DNA from: Streptomyces olivochromogenes
GTDB lineage: Bacteria > Actinomycetota > Actinomycetes > Streptomycetales > Streptomycetaceae
NCBI RefSeq assembly: GCF_021538895.1
Contig: NZ_JADDRL010000019.1
Coordinates: 49,636-113,635, forward strand
DNA: 64,000 nt
Reading direction: 5' to 3'
Part shown: one piece after another, positions 16,911 to 24,667 of the stretch
Layout: each line of letters starts with the position of its first letter
Numbering within the stretch: the stretch's first letter is position 1
Made by a program: the position numbers and the translations under genes
The notes under the pieces: generated by a model
Told to the model about the DNA's origin: nothing
Databases searched by the model: none
The model's input: the letters and a program-made list of their open reading frames with translations, nothing else

Positions 16911-17429
16911 ATGAAGGCCACCCGAAGGATCACCAAGACCCGCGCCGCCCTGACCGCACTCGCTCTGATCGTCGCCCCCGGCGTCGCCGTCCTCGGCACC
17001 GCCACCGACGCCTTCGCCGTCACCAAGATCAGCCACGCGACCGCCACCCAGATGTTCCGCGACGTCGGCATCACGTGGTCGTCCTCCGGCAACTGCTCCA
17101 ACCGCAACAACTCGACGTGCACGTCCTTCGAGCAGCTCAACCTCGCCACCGCCCAGGGCGCCCAGACCCTCAAGCGCGCCAGCGGCTGCGCCCTCAACAT
17201 CACCGGGGGTACGGAGACCGGTCACGCCTCCGGCACGTACTCGCACTGGAACGGCTACAAGCTCGACTACAGCAAGTACACCTGTGTCGGGAACTACATC
17301 AAGAACAACTTCACCTACATCGGCCTGCGCGGCGACGGCGCCCCGCAGTGGCGCTCCGGTTCCGGCAACATCTACGCGGACGAGGGCAGCCACTGGGACG
17401 TCCTCTACTACAACTGCGGAGGCTGCTGA
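16911..17429 (+). CDS. small secreted M15-like peptidase domain protein
   Basis: A 172-aa exported protein. The ATG at 16911 follows GCAGGAAGGG and opens a Sec signal (TRAALTALALIVAPGVAVLG, cleavage near DAFAV). The mature part has six cysteines and the spacing GHASGTYSHWNGYKLDY followed by EGSHWDVLYYN. That matches the SxHxxGxAxD and HWxV zinc-ligand pattern of M15 D-Ala-D-Ala carboxypeptidase/endolysin folds. I infer a small peptidoglycan peptidase, or a catalytically reduced relative, rather than a proven enzyme. No adjacent immunity gene is evident, and it stands alone, overlapping the end of the convergent gene by 22 bases. Confidence 0.65.
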   Translation: MKATRRITKTRAALTALALIVAPGVAVLGTATDAFAVTKISHATATQMFRDVGITWSSSGNCSNRNNSTCTSFEQLNLATAQGAQTLKRASGCALNITGGTETGHASGTYSHWNGYKLDYSKYTCVGNYIKNNFTYIGLRGDGAPQWRSGSGNIYADEGSHWDVLYYNCGGC

Positions 17430-17944
17430 CCGCCACCGCCCGCCCCGTTGCGAACCCGACGGTCGGCTCGGCGGCGTGAGTCGTCGAGCCGACCGAACAT
17501 GACACGGTCCTTCAGCGCCGCGTATGCCCGCTCGACCTCACCCAGATACTGCTCCAGGCGGAAGCGCACCTCCTCGACGACCCTGCCGTCGACGCCCGAG
17601 TACATCAGGTCGGACCAGATGACCGTCTCGCCCCGGAGCTGAATCCGGATGGTCAAGCTGTCCGACACCGGCTCTGACAACTCCTCGACCGCCACATCCA
17701 CGGTGCGCGGCATGTCCGTCGGATAGAGAGGTCCGCCCGGGCGGAGCAGTCGGCGCGGGCCGAGGCCGACCATCCTGCTGTCGCTGCGGGCCACCAGGTC
17801 GAGGCCATCGGCGAAGAGGTACGTGTGCGTGTCAGCACACGTCGGCGGCCCGGGACACGCACTGATGAGAAGTGCGCTCAGGGCACCACCAATTGGCCCG
17901 CCGGGCACGGTGGCCCTCAGCTCGCGCGGGGATCTACGAGGCAT
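17408..17944 (-). CDS. hypothetical protein
   Basis: A protein of about 178 aa, not assigned to a known function. The central part (YLFADGLDLVARSDSRMVGLGPRRLL...PGGPLYPTD) and the C-terminal helix-rich part (RVVEEVRFRLEQYLGEVERAYAALKDR) look well conserved and coding, with normal G/C in third positions. The start is uncertain. The ATG at 17944 leaves an 88-base gap to the divergent SMI1-type gene, while 18010 would crowd it. No signal peptide is convincing. Its 3' end overlaps the M15-like gene by 22 bases, convergent. Confidence 0.55.
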   Translation of the reverse strand: MPRRSPRELRATVPGGPIGGALSALLISACPGPPTCADTHTYLFADGLDLVARSDSRMVGLGPRRLLRPGGPLYPTDMPRTVDVAVEELSEPVSDSLTIRIQLRGETVIWSDLMYSGVDGRVVEEVRFRLEQYLGEVERAYAALKDRVMFGRLDDSRRRADRRVRNGAGGGGQQPPQL

Positions 17945-18032
17945 CCGCCTGAAGGGAAGACATGGGCCGAGCGTAGCGGCTACGCCGCACCCGTTCGGAG
18001 GGTCGCGCAACCGGGTCTGGCAACCTGTCCGC

Positions 18033-18560
18033 GTGATTCCCGACGAAGACCGGCGGTTCCCTGCCGCACTCGCCGCCGCGCTGGCGCTTCCGTTCGACTA
18101 CGACGACGGCCAAGGGGTCGAATTCGAGGCCTTCCCGGCGTTCTTGTCCAAGGAGGAGACCACTGCCTGGTTCCGGGCCTGGACCAGGAACAGGGAGTTG
18201 AACGGTGACGCCTTCCGGGTGTTCGGCCAAGACGGCACGGGCGGATACGCGGCGTTCTGGCTGATCCGCCCACAACGCCCGCTCGTCGACCAGCCGGTGG
18301 TCTTTCTGGGTTCCGAGGGAGAGACCGGTGTGGTGGCGCGCGATCTGGCTGCCTTCCTGTGGCTGCTGGCCGACGGCTGCGGCGCTCTCGAAGCGGCCAC
18401 CTCGTACGAGCCCGACTGGGCCCCTCGCCCCAACCAGGAATTGATCGCCGTCGCGGAACGATTCGCAGCCGACCGGAAGCAACCGGGAACCGTCGTCATC
18501 GAGCAGGCCACTCACGAGTTCCCGGACTTCGACGACACCATCATGGAACTGTGTCGGTGA
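18033..18560 (+). CDS. SMI1/KNR4 family-like protein
   Basis: A 175-aa acidic soluble protein starting at the GTG at 18033. The pattern RRFPAALAAALALPFDYDDGQGVEFE near the start, then WLIRPQRPLVDQPVVFLGSEGETGVVARDLAAFLWLLADG, is that of the SMI1/KNR4 (SUKH) superfamily, which in bacteria often supplies immunity proteins against contact-dependent or secreted toxins. No toxin gene lies next to it here; the neighbour is an unassigned divergent gene. An orphan immunity protein or a general regulator are both possible. The longer frame from 17823 is rejected as it would run through the divergent gene. Confidence 0.65.
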   Translation: MIPDEDRRFPAALAAALALPFDYDDGQGVEFEAFPAFLSKEETTAWFRAWTRNRELNGDAFRVFGQDGTGGYAAFWLIRPQRPLVDQPVVFLGSEGETGVVARDLAAFLWLLADGCGALEAATSYEPDWAPRPNQELIAVAERFAADRKQPGTVVIEQATHEFPDFDDTIMELCR

Positions 18561-18587
18561 AGAGCAGCCGGGCTCGTGCCATTCGTC

Positions 18588-18613
18588 GAGTCTGATCCGC
18601 GAGTCTGATCCGC
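18588..18613. repeat. perfect 13-bp tandem duplication
   Basis: GAGTCTGATCCGC occurs twice in immediate succession (18588-18600 and 18601-18613) between the SMI1-type gene and the secreted propeller gene. It is about 120 bases upstream of that gene's start and might be a promoter-region duplication or a regulator's paired direct-repeat site. Confidence 0.45.
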
Positions 18614-18729
18614 ACGCGCCGATCCTCGCCGCGCCCCCTTGAATTGGCGATCTTCACGCCTGTTTCATGGGTGTTACAGGTGTCTCATTGATCGCAGTGA
18701 GCACCCAACACAGCCTGTGGGGGGCACAG

Positions 18730-20460
18730 TTGAATACTGCACACCGTCCCAGACGCCTCGCGGCGACGTTGCTCGCCGTCACGCTCGCCGGAGCCGGACT
18801 GACCGTCGCCGTGGCGCCGGCGGCGCACGCGGCGGCCTCCGACGCGGTGATCAAGCTGCCGTTCTCGTCGTACTCGGCGATCGCCGTCGACTCCGTGCAC
18901 CAGCGCGTGTTCGTCGCGGACAGCAACACCGACTACTACCTCAACAAGGGCATCATCGCCGTCTACGACTTCCAGGGCGAGCGCATCACCACCATCCAGA
19001 CCCCGGCCCATGTGTCGGGCCTGGCTCTCAACGCCGACAGCACCAAGCTCTACGCCGGTCTGCGCGAGCAGATCCAGACGTATGACACCACCACCTTCGA
19101 ACCGGCCCTCCTCTCGTACACCAACACCGACACCTGCGGGCGCGAACTCGCCTTCTCCGGTGGTCAGTTGTACTTCACCACGCCCTACTCGCAGTTCGTG
19201 GGAGCGTGTTCCACCGCCCAGACCTACCTGGACGGCATCGTCAACGGCGTGCACACCCGCACCGGTTGGAACGACTACGGCAAGATCAAGCTGGAGTCCG
19301 GCCCCGGCGACCGGATGCTGATGGGTCAGCCGCGCAACGACAACGCGGCCAATCCGTTCCTCGCCGTGTACGACACCAGCAACGGCTCTCTCGTACGCAA
19401 CGCTGCCCGCCGCTTCGCCGACGGCGCGGGCCATGGCGCGCTCGACCTCAAGGACATGGCGTTCTCCGCCGACGGCGGCAAGGTCGCCGTCGCCGACGCC
19501 GCCTACGGCACCCGGCTGCTCAACACCGACGACCTGACCGATGCCGCCAACGGCTACCAGGCGCTCCCGGCCGGCGCCACGGCCAGTTCGGTCGCCTTCA
19601 GCGCTGACGGAAAGTACGTCGCGCGCGGCGCGGCGGCCACCGGCGCCACGCCCGACCTGCTGGTCCAGCCCGCCGATCCGACGGACTCGACGGCGCCGCT
19701 GGAGTTCGTCTTCGAGGGCAGCCTCGACGGCGACCGGGTCGCCCCGCGCGGCATGGAGTGGTCGGCGGACGGCTCCCGGCTGTTCGCGGTCACCACCAAC
19801 GCGGCCGGCGGACAGTACTGGCTGCACATCATCCAGCCCCCGGCCGTCCAGTACGACACCCGCTTCACCGGCGGTCTCACCCACAGCCCCGCCCAGGCGG
19901 TGGCCGGCGAGCCGCTGGCCGTGCGCGGCAAGCTGGAGTCCGACGGGCCCGCTCCCGGCACGCCGCTGAAGGTCAGGGCGACCCGCACGGACGCGACCGG
20001 CACCCACGATCTGGGCAGCGCCACCGTCAAGGAGGACGGCACCTTCACGGTCCTCGACGAGCCGGATCTCGTCGGCGACGCCACGTACAAGGTGTCCTTC
20101 CTCGGGGATCTGACCCACCGGCCGGCCGAGGACCTCACCCACACCGTCACCGTCGGGAAGGCGCCCACCTCGATCGCGCTCACCGCGCCGGAGAAGGCGA
20201 CGCTCAGCGGGGGCATCACCATCACCGGCACGTTCAGCGCGCAGGGCAAGGCGCTGCCGGACAAGGCCGTGCTGAAGGTCGTACGGACCGACCGGCTCGG
20301 CACCGGCACGCTGTCGTCGGTGACCGTCGGCGCGGACGGCACGGTCACCATCAACGACATTCCGCGCACCCGGCGCGAGGTGACCTACACCGTCAGCTGG
20401 CCCGGCGACGACCTCCACACGTCCTCGACCGCGTCGGCGACGGTCTACGTCACGCGCTGA
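18730..20460 (+). CDS. secreted beta-propeller plus Ig-like repeat protein
   Basis: An exported protein of about 576 aa. A TTG start at 18730 (or the in-frame GTG at 18697) precedes a signal peptide with core LAATLLAVTLAGAGLTVAVA and cleavage at AHAAA. Residues up to about 370 form a YncE/WD40-like beta-propeller (repeated ...IAVDSVHQRVFVADS, LALNADSTKLYAG, MAFSADGGKVAVAD, VAFSADGKYVARG, MEWSADGSRLFAV). Two bacterial Ig-like domains follow (about 380-470 and 475-575), each ending VTYTVSWPGDD-like. Such proteins are extracellular or surface-associated; no catalytic residues are seen. Ligand unknown. Similar actinobacterial proteins are annotated only as Ig-like repeat proteins. Confidence 0.75.
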   Translation: MNTAHRPRRLAATLLAVTLAGAGLTVAVAPAAHAAASDAVIKLPFSSYSAIAVDSVHQRVFVADSNTDYYLNKGIIAVYDFQGERITTIQTPAHVSGLALNADSTKLYAGLREQIQTYDTTTFEPALLSYTNTDTCGRELAFSGGQLYFTTPYSQFVGACSTAQTYLDGIVNGVHTRTGWNDYGKIKLESGPGDRMLMGQPRNDNAANPFLAVYDTSNGSLVRNAARRFADGAGHGALDLKDMAFSADGGKVAVADAAYGTRLLNTDDLTDAANGYQALPAGATASSVAFSADGKYVARGAAATGATPDLLVQPADPTDSTAPLEFVFEGSLDGDRVAPRGMEWSADGSRLFAVTTNAAGGQYWLHIIQPPAVQYDTRFTGGLTHSPAQAVAGEPLAVRGKLESDGPAPGTPLKVRATRTDATGTHDLGSATVKEDGTFTVLDEPDLVGDATYKVSFLGDLTHRPAEDLTHTVTVGKAPTSIALTAPEKATLSGGITITGTFSAQGKALPDKAVLKVVRTDRLGTGTLSSVTVGADGTVTINDIPRTRREVTYTVSWPGDDLHTSSTASATVYVTR

Positions 20461-20678
20461 TCCCCTTCGGTTCCCGCCGCGAGGGAGGCCATTACCGCTG
20501 GCCGGTAGAGCCCCTACCAGCCTCCAGGGTTGTCCCGCTCTTCCGCGCAAAGGCAACGTGGAATGCGCAGAAAAGGAACAAAACGGATGTTGATGGTGCA
20601 AGCGCCCGACGGCCTCTGCGCCGTCACCCCTGCGCGCTCGACGCGCTCTCAGTTTCGATCCGTTCCTGGAGATTGATC

Positions 20679-21065
20679 ATGCGTAATGTCAAATGGCCCG
20701 TCGCTGCCCTCGCAGGACTGACGCTGGCCCTGGGAGGTGCCGCGTCGGCCGTCGCCGCTCCGGCCACATCGGTGGACGCTGTTCACGGTCACGTCGTCTC
20801 CATGGTCGCCTTCGCCAGTGACCACGGCGGCGGAGGCGGTGGCGGCGGAGGCCACGGTGGCGGAGGCCATGGCGGCGGGGGCCACGGCGGTGGAGGCTAT
20901 GGCGGCGGAGACCACGGTGGCGGAGGCCATGGCGGCGGAGGCTATGGCGGTGATCACGGCGGCTACGGCGGTGACCACGGCGGCTACGGCCATGGCGGCT
21001 ACGGCGGCTACTTCTTCGACCGCGGCGACCACGACCGCGGCTACTTCAGCGACTGGGGCTGGTAG
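20679..21065 (+). CDS. secreted Gly/His-rich repeat protein
   Basis: A 128-aa protein: Sec signal (PVAALAGLTLALGGAASAVAAP), then from about residue 48 a tract of GGGGH, GGGGY and GGDHGGYG repeats up to FDRGDHDRGYFSDWGW at the C-terminus. It contains at least a dozen His spaced by glycines, so it may bind metal ions (Ni, Zn, Cu) or form a flexible wall-associated coat. No enzymatic domain is visible. Start: ATG at 20679 behind CTGGAG. It is monocistronic and closed by a strong terminator at 21076-21104. Confidence 0.75.
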   Translation: MRNVKWPVAALAGLTLALGGAASAVAAPATSVDAVHGHVVSMVAFASDHGGGGGGGGGHGGGGHGGGGHGGGGYGGGDHGGGGHGGGGYGGDHGGYGGDHGGYGHGGYGGYFFDRGDHDRGYFSDWGW

Positions 21066-21075
21066 CTCCGACGGG

Positions 21076-21104
21076 AAAGGGGCCGGCACGAAGCCGGCCC
21101 CTTT
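21076..21104. terminator. perfect 12-bp stem hairpin
   Basis: AAAGGGGCCGGC (21076-21087) pairs completely with GCCGGCCCCTTT (21093-21104) across a five-base ACGAA loop. The T and A edges make it usable in both directions, and it separates the Gly/His-rich gene from the convergent sensor kinase. Confidence 0.85.
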
Positions 21105-21138
21105 CGGCAGCCCAGGATGCCGCCGTACGGCTGGCGAG

Positions 21139-22653
21139 CTAGTCGTGACCGGCACGCTCGGTCGGCACCAGCGGCAGCTCCGCGATGAGTGTGGTTCCCG
21201 CACCGCGCGGACTCTCCAGGAACATCGTGCCGTCGAGCGCCTCCACGCGGTCCTTGAGGCCCACGAGCCCGGTACCGCCGGCGGCGAAGTCGGCGCCACC
21301 GACGCCGTCGTCGTGCACATGGACCCGTAGCAGCTTGGAGTCGGCCTCCACCCTGACGGTGACGAGCGTGGCCTGCGCGTGCTTGACCGCGTTCGTCAGC
21401 GCCTCCGAGACGACGTAGTACGCGCTGACCTCGACCGGCTCGGGTAGTCGCTCTTCGACGTGCACGTCGAGTTCGACGGGGATGGCCGATCGGCGGGCGA
21501 GCCCCTTCAACGCGGGTGCGAGGCCGCCCTGAGCCAGGATCGCCGGATGGATGCCGCGCGCCACCTCACGCAGTTCGTCGAACGCGTCCCTGAGTCCGCC
21601 CGCGACGTCGTGGAGTTCCGTGCGCAGATCGTCCAGTCCGTCCAGATCCGACGGGACCGTCGTCTCCGCGTTGTTCAGCCGGATGAGCAGTGTGACGAGC
21701 CGCTGCTGGACGCCGTCGTGCAGATCGTGCTCGATGCGGCGGCGTGCCCCGTCGGCGGCGGTGACGATTCGCGCTCGTGAGGCGGCCAGCTCCGCATTGG
21801 CCTCGGCGTTCTCGATGGCGATGGCGACGAGGTCGGTGAACGCGGCGATCTGGGCCTCGGTGTTCGCCGGGAAGGGGTCGTCGCTCTTCTTCGCCGTGAC
21901 GATCACCCCCCACACCCGCCCGGCCACGAGAATCGGGCACGCGACCGACGAGCGGATGCCCAGGGCACGCGCCTCCCGGGCGATCGAACCCGTGGCGTAC
22001 CGAAAGTCCTCGACACGGACTGGATCGCAGGTTCGCCGGACCTCGTGGGCGACATCCAGTCCGTCGAGGGCGAGCCGGGCGCCGACGCTCGGCGGACCCG
22101 GCCCGCTCCGGCGGCTCCAGGTGGCCACGGATCTCACGGAGCCGTCCGCCTCGTAACGCTCCATGCAGGCCAGATCGGCGCCGTACAGGAGGCCCACCTC
22201 GCGGGTGACGGCCTCGTACACCCTCGACGGCTGGGCCGACCGTGCGACGAGTGTGGCGATCCGGCGCAGCGCGGACTGCTCCCGCGACAGCTGTGCCGAC
22301 ACGAGCGCCGCGTGCCGCAACCGGGCCGCCAGCCGCCCCACGACCACCGCCGTGACCAGGAAGGCCGCCAAAGCCACGGCGGTCTGCGAGTCGGCGTTCT
22401 CGAATCCTTGCGGCCGCGCGAACAGGTACAGATAGGCCACGACGCTCAGTACCGATGTGACGACGGCGAGTACGGTCCCCCACACCATGGCCACGACCAG
22501 GACCACGAGCAGGTAGAGCGCCAGAAGGTGCAGGGGCAGTACGTACGGCTCAAGGACGTCCAGGAGGCCGGTGACGGCAGCCACCATCGCCGTACCGGCG
22601 ATCAGTCCATACAGTCGGCGCCGGCTCAGCGCTTCCGCCCGGCGATGCGCCAT
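21139..22653 (-). CDS. GAF-domain sensor histidine kinase (NarL-type partner)
   Basis: A 504-aa membrane kinase. Residues 15-110 hold about four membrane segments of the DUF4118/KdpD-like type. A GAF domain spans about 140-290 (LLYGADLACMERYEADGS, SSVACPILVAGRVWGVIV). The HisKA_3 box is RRIEHDLHDGVQQRL with phospho-acceptor His near 312. The HATPase domain carries SEALTNAVKHAQA (N box) and VHDDGVGGADFAAGGTGLVGLKDRV (G boxes). It autophosphorylates and passes phosphate to the response regulator encoded divergently at 22857. The ligand sensed by the GAF domain is unknown. Confidence 0.9.
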   Translation of the reverse strand: MAHRRAEALSRRRLYGLIAGTAMVAAVTGLLDVLEPYVLPLHLLALYLLVVLVVAMVWGTVLAVVTSVLSVVAYLYLFARPQGFENADSQTAVALAAFLVTAVVVGRLAARLRHAALVSAQLSREQSALRRIATLVARSAQPSRVYEAVTREVGLLYGADLACMERYEADGSVRSVATWSRRSGPGPPSVGARLALDGLDVAHEVRRTCDPVRVEDFRYATGSIAREARALGIRSSVACPILVAGRVWGVIVTAKKSDDPFPANTEAQIAAFTDLVAIAIENAEANAELAASRARIVTAADGARRRIEHDLHDGVQQRLVTLLIRLNNAETTVPSDLDGLDDLRTELHDVAGGLRDAFDELREVARGIHPAILAQGGLAPALKGLARRSAIPVELDVHVEERLPEPVEVSAYYVVSEALTNAVKHAQATLVTVRVEADSKLLRVHVHDDGVGGADFAAGGTGLVGLKDRVEALDGTMFLESPRGAGTTLIAELPLVPTERAGHD

Positions 22654-22856
22654 CGCGTCGCTTCCCTTGTCCGGCTTGTGCAGCCTTCACCTATTAAGTG
22701 TGGCACCCCACCGAGTGCCGCGCAGAGGCGCCGGAAGCCGGTCGGTTCGCGGTCGCCGCGCGGTTGATGACCGTGAGAGTCTGCTGGTAAGCAGGCCGGT
22801 CTCGCTGTGGCCGGGGACTTGCCGACCCTGCCGCACATGACGGTGGAGGGCGCCGT

Positions 22857-23510
22857 ATGACGCAGTTGCGGGTGGTTCTGGCGGACGACGACGTGCTGCT
22901 CCGCCAGGGCCTGGCCAGCTTGCTGGAGCGGTCCGAGGTGTCCGTCGTCGGGCAGGTCGGGGACGGCCAGGCCCTGCTGCGACTCGCCAGGGAAACGGAG
23001 CCCGACCTGGTGGTCGTCGACATCCGCATGCCCCCGACCAACACCACGGAAGGTCTGGAGGCGGCCCGCGTCATCCGCCGTGAGCTGCCGGGCATCGGCA
23101 TCCTGGTGCTGTCCGCGCATGCCGAGGTCGAGCACGCCATGGAGCTGCTGGCGGGCGGTCGGCGAATCGGGTACCTGCTCAAGAGCCGGGTCGCGGACGT
23201 GGAGGAGTTCGTGGAGGCGATCAAGAGGATCGCCAAGGGCGGATCCGTCGTGGATCCGGCCCTGATCCAGGAGTTGGTGTCGGTGCAGCGGCGCGAGAAC
23301 CCTCTCGACGTGCTGAGCGACCGCGAGCGCGAGGTGCTGGCCCTGATGGCGGAGGGCCGGTCGAACGTCGGAATCGCCCGCCGTCTGTGGGTCACCGAGG
23401 GCACCGTGGAGAAGCACGTGCACAGCATCCTGGGCAAGCTGGGCCTGTCCGAGACCGACGACGACCATCGGCGGGTACGGGCCGTACTCACCTTTCTGCA
23501 AGCCCCATGA
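22857..23510 (+). CDS. LuxR/NarL-type response regulator
   Basis: A 217-aa response regulator. The receiver domain begins LRVVLADDDVLLRQGL, with phospho-acceptor Asp in DLVVVDIRMPP near residue 55 and the switch Lys in GYLLKSRV near 105. The C-terminal LuxR HTH is LSDREREVLALMAEGRSNVGIARRLWVTEGTVEKHVHSIL. It is divergent from, and about 200 bases away from, the GAF-type kinase at 21139-22653, its obvious partner. The shared intergenic region contains a low-G+C TTCACCTATTAAGTGTGGC segment that may hold the promoter. Confidence 0.92.
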   Translation: MTQLRVVLADDDVLLRQGLASLLERSEVSVVGQVGDGQALLRLARETEPDLVVVDIRMPPTNTTEGLEAARVIRRELPGIGILVLSAHAEVEHAMELLAGGRRIGYLLKSRVADVEEFVEAIKRIAKGGSVVDPALIQELVSVQRRENPLDVLSDREREVLALMAEGRSNVGIARRLWVTEGTVEKHVHSILGKLGLSETDDDHRRVRAVLTFLQAP

Positions 23511-23519
23511 CCTCCGCTC

Positions 23520-23915
23520 GCGCGCGGGAGGGGTGGATTCGGTGCGGCCGCGGATCAGCAAGGTGGCCGCGGCGATGACAGCCATCGCGATGGCCAGTGT
23601 GAAGACGATGACCAGGCCGTCGTGGAAGGGCCGGGAGATCAGGTGCGGGAAGAAGTCCCGCCCGGTCAGGACGGCGGCATCGGCCCGCGGGAGGTGGCCG
23701 AGGACGGCCGGGCCCAGGAGTTGCTGGATGGGGTTGTAGCCGAGGAACGCGGCGAACAGGACCCCGACCGGCGGCAGAGAGGCGACGGTGTGCGCGGCCG
23801 CGGCGGGCACGTGCTGCGCCGTGAGGCCACTGCTGAGCGTGTACGGCAGTGAGCCGGCGAGTCCGGCGACCATCAGGGGGCGGCCAGTCCGGCCCCGCTC
23901 GTCGGGTCGCCCGGT
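23520..23915 (-). pseudogene. C-terminal remnant of a DHA2-type MFS drug transporter
   Basis: About 130 codons encode the last two membrane spans of an EmrB/QacA-like 14-TM exporter: SSGLTAQHVPAAAAHTVASLPPVGVLFAAFLGYNP, then the periplasmic loop ending in FFPHLISRPFHDGLVIVF, and TLAIAMAVIAAATLLIRGR. Everything N-terminal (about 400 residues) is missing. The limits given are approximate: upstream the frame continues into a short basic stretch (GRPDERGRTGRPLM), and there is no stop before it reads antisense through the response-regulator gene. No start with a ribosome site is evident, so it is most likely non-functional. Confidence 0.65.
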
Positions 23916-23940
23916 CGCGGGCCCGCGCTCAGCCCCTCAT

Positions 23941-23982
23941 GAAAGGCTGAGCGGCATGGGCGAAGGGCTGAGCAGTATGGGC
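23941..23982 (+). repeat. 21-bp tandem duplication of a ribosome site plus start codon
   Basis: The unit GAAAGGCTGAGCGGCATGGGC (23941-23961) is followed directly by a second copy with three changes (23962-23982). Each copy contains a purine-rich ribosome site and an in-frame ATG (23956 and 23977). The S1-domain gene therefore has two alternative, in-frame initiation sites. Confidence 0.7.
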
Positions 23983-24546
23983 GGACCGTCTGAGAACCCG
24001 GCACTCTGGGCCTTCCTGGAGTCGCTCCACCGCGGCGAACTGCTTTCCGGCACAGTCGCAGCGATCGAGCGGTTCGGCGTGTTCGTGGCCCTGGACGACG
24101 GCCCCGGACACCCGGTCTTCCCCGGCGTCGGGTTCATCACGGTCCCCGAACTGTCCTGGCGGCGCTTCGAAGCGGTGTCCGACGTCGTGCGGGTCGGACA
24201 GCGGGTCTCATGCGAGTTCCTGCGGTTCGACACGTGGAACCTGGAGGCCAGACTGTCCCTGCGAGCCACGCAGCCGGACCCCTTCCGGGAATTCGCTGGC
24301 AGTGTTGTGGTGGGACAGACGATGCGGGGACGGGTCACCAAGCTGGTGCCGTTCGGTTTCTTCGTCCAAGTCGCCGACGGAATCCAGGGCTTGGTTTACC
24401 TGCGAGAGCTGGGCTCGACGCCCGTAGAGACGCCGTCGGACACCGTGCAGGTCGGCGACGAAGTCACGGTCGCCGTCGCCGAAGTCGACCTGGAGAGACG
24501 CAGGTTGACCCTCTCCCAACGGCAGGGCGCAGCCCACCGCCCGTGA
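23956..24546 (+). CDS. S1 RNA-binding domain protein
   Basis: A 196-aa cytoplasmic protein with two S1-type OB folds. The first is about residues 25-95 (GELLSGTVAAIERFGVFVALDDG) and the second about 115-185 (GQTMRGRVTKLVPFGFFVQVADGIQGLVYLRELG, ending LERRRLTLSQRQ). S1 domains bind single-stranded RNA; short two-domain proteins of this kind are usually translation- or RNA-turnover-associated, but this one has no assigned role. The first ATG (23956) was used. A duplicated initiation region provides a second in-frame ATG at 23977, which would shorten the protein by seven residues. Confidence 0.82.
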   Translation: MGEGLSSMGGPSENPALWAFLESLHRGELLSGTVAAIERFGVFVALDDGPGHPVFPGVGFITVPELSWRRFEAVSDVVRVGQRVSCEFLRFDTWNLEARLSLRATQPDPFREFAGSVVVGQTMRGRVTKLVPFGFFVQVADGIQGLVYLRELGSTPVETPSDTVQVGDEVTVAVAEVDLERRRLTLSQRQGAAHRP

Positions 24547-24552
24547 CTCCCG

Positions 24553-24596
24553 CACGGGCACCCGCTCCCGGCGCCATGCCGAGGTGGATGCCCGTG
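24553..24596. terminator. inverted repeat between convergent genes
   Basis: CACGGGCA (24553-24560) and TGCCCGTG (24589-24596) form an 8-bp stem with a 28-base loop. It lies just after the S1-domain gene and before the 3' end of the convergent protease gene. It could terminate transcription, but the loop is long and no T-run follows, so it is weak evidence. Confidence 0.3.
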
Positions 24597-24667
24597 GGGT
24601 CTGTCATGTGCGTGTGGTGCTGTTCCTCATGTCGGGCGGCCGGTGGGTCCGGCGCTCACCGCGTTCG

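Noticed and set aside
20820..21010. Dense short repeats resembling an array
   Set aside because: They encode GGGH/GGY protein repeats in frame, have no spacers of constant length, and no cas genes are present; not a CRISPR array.
23941..23982. The 21-bp duplication as an attachment-site core
   Set aside because: The copies are adjacent and contain a ribosome site and start codon; no integrase or tRNA gene lies near.
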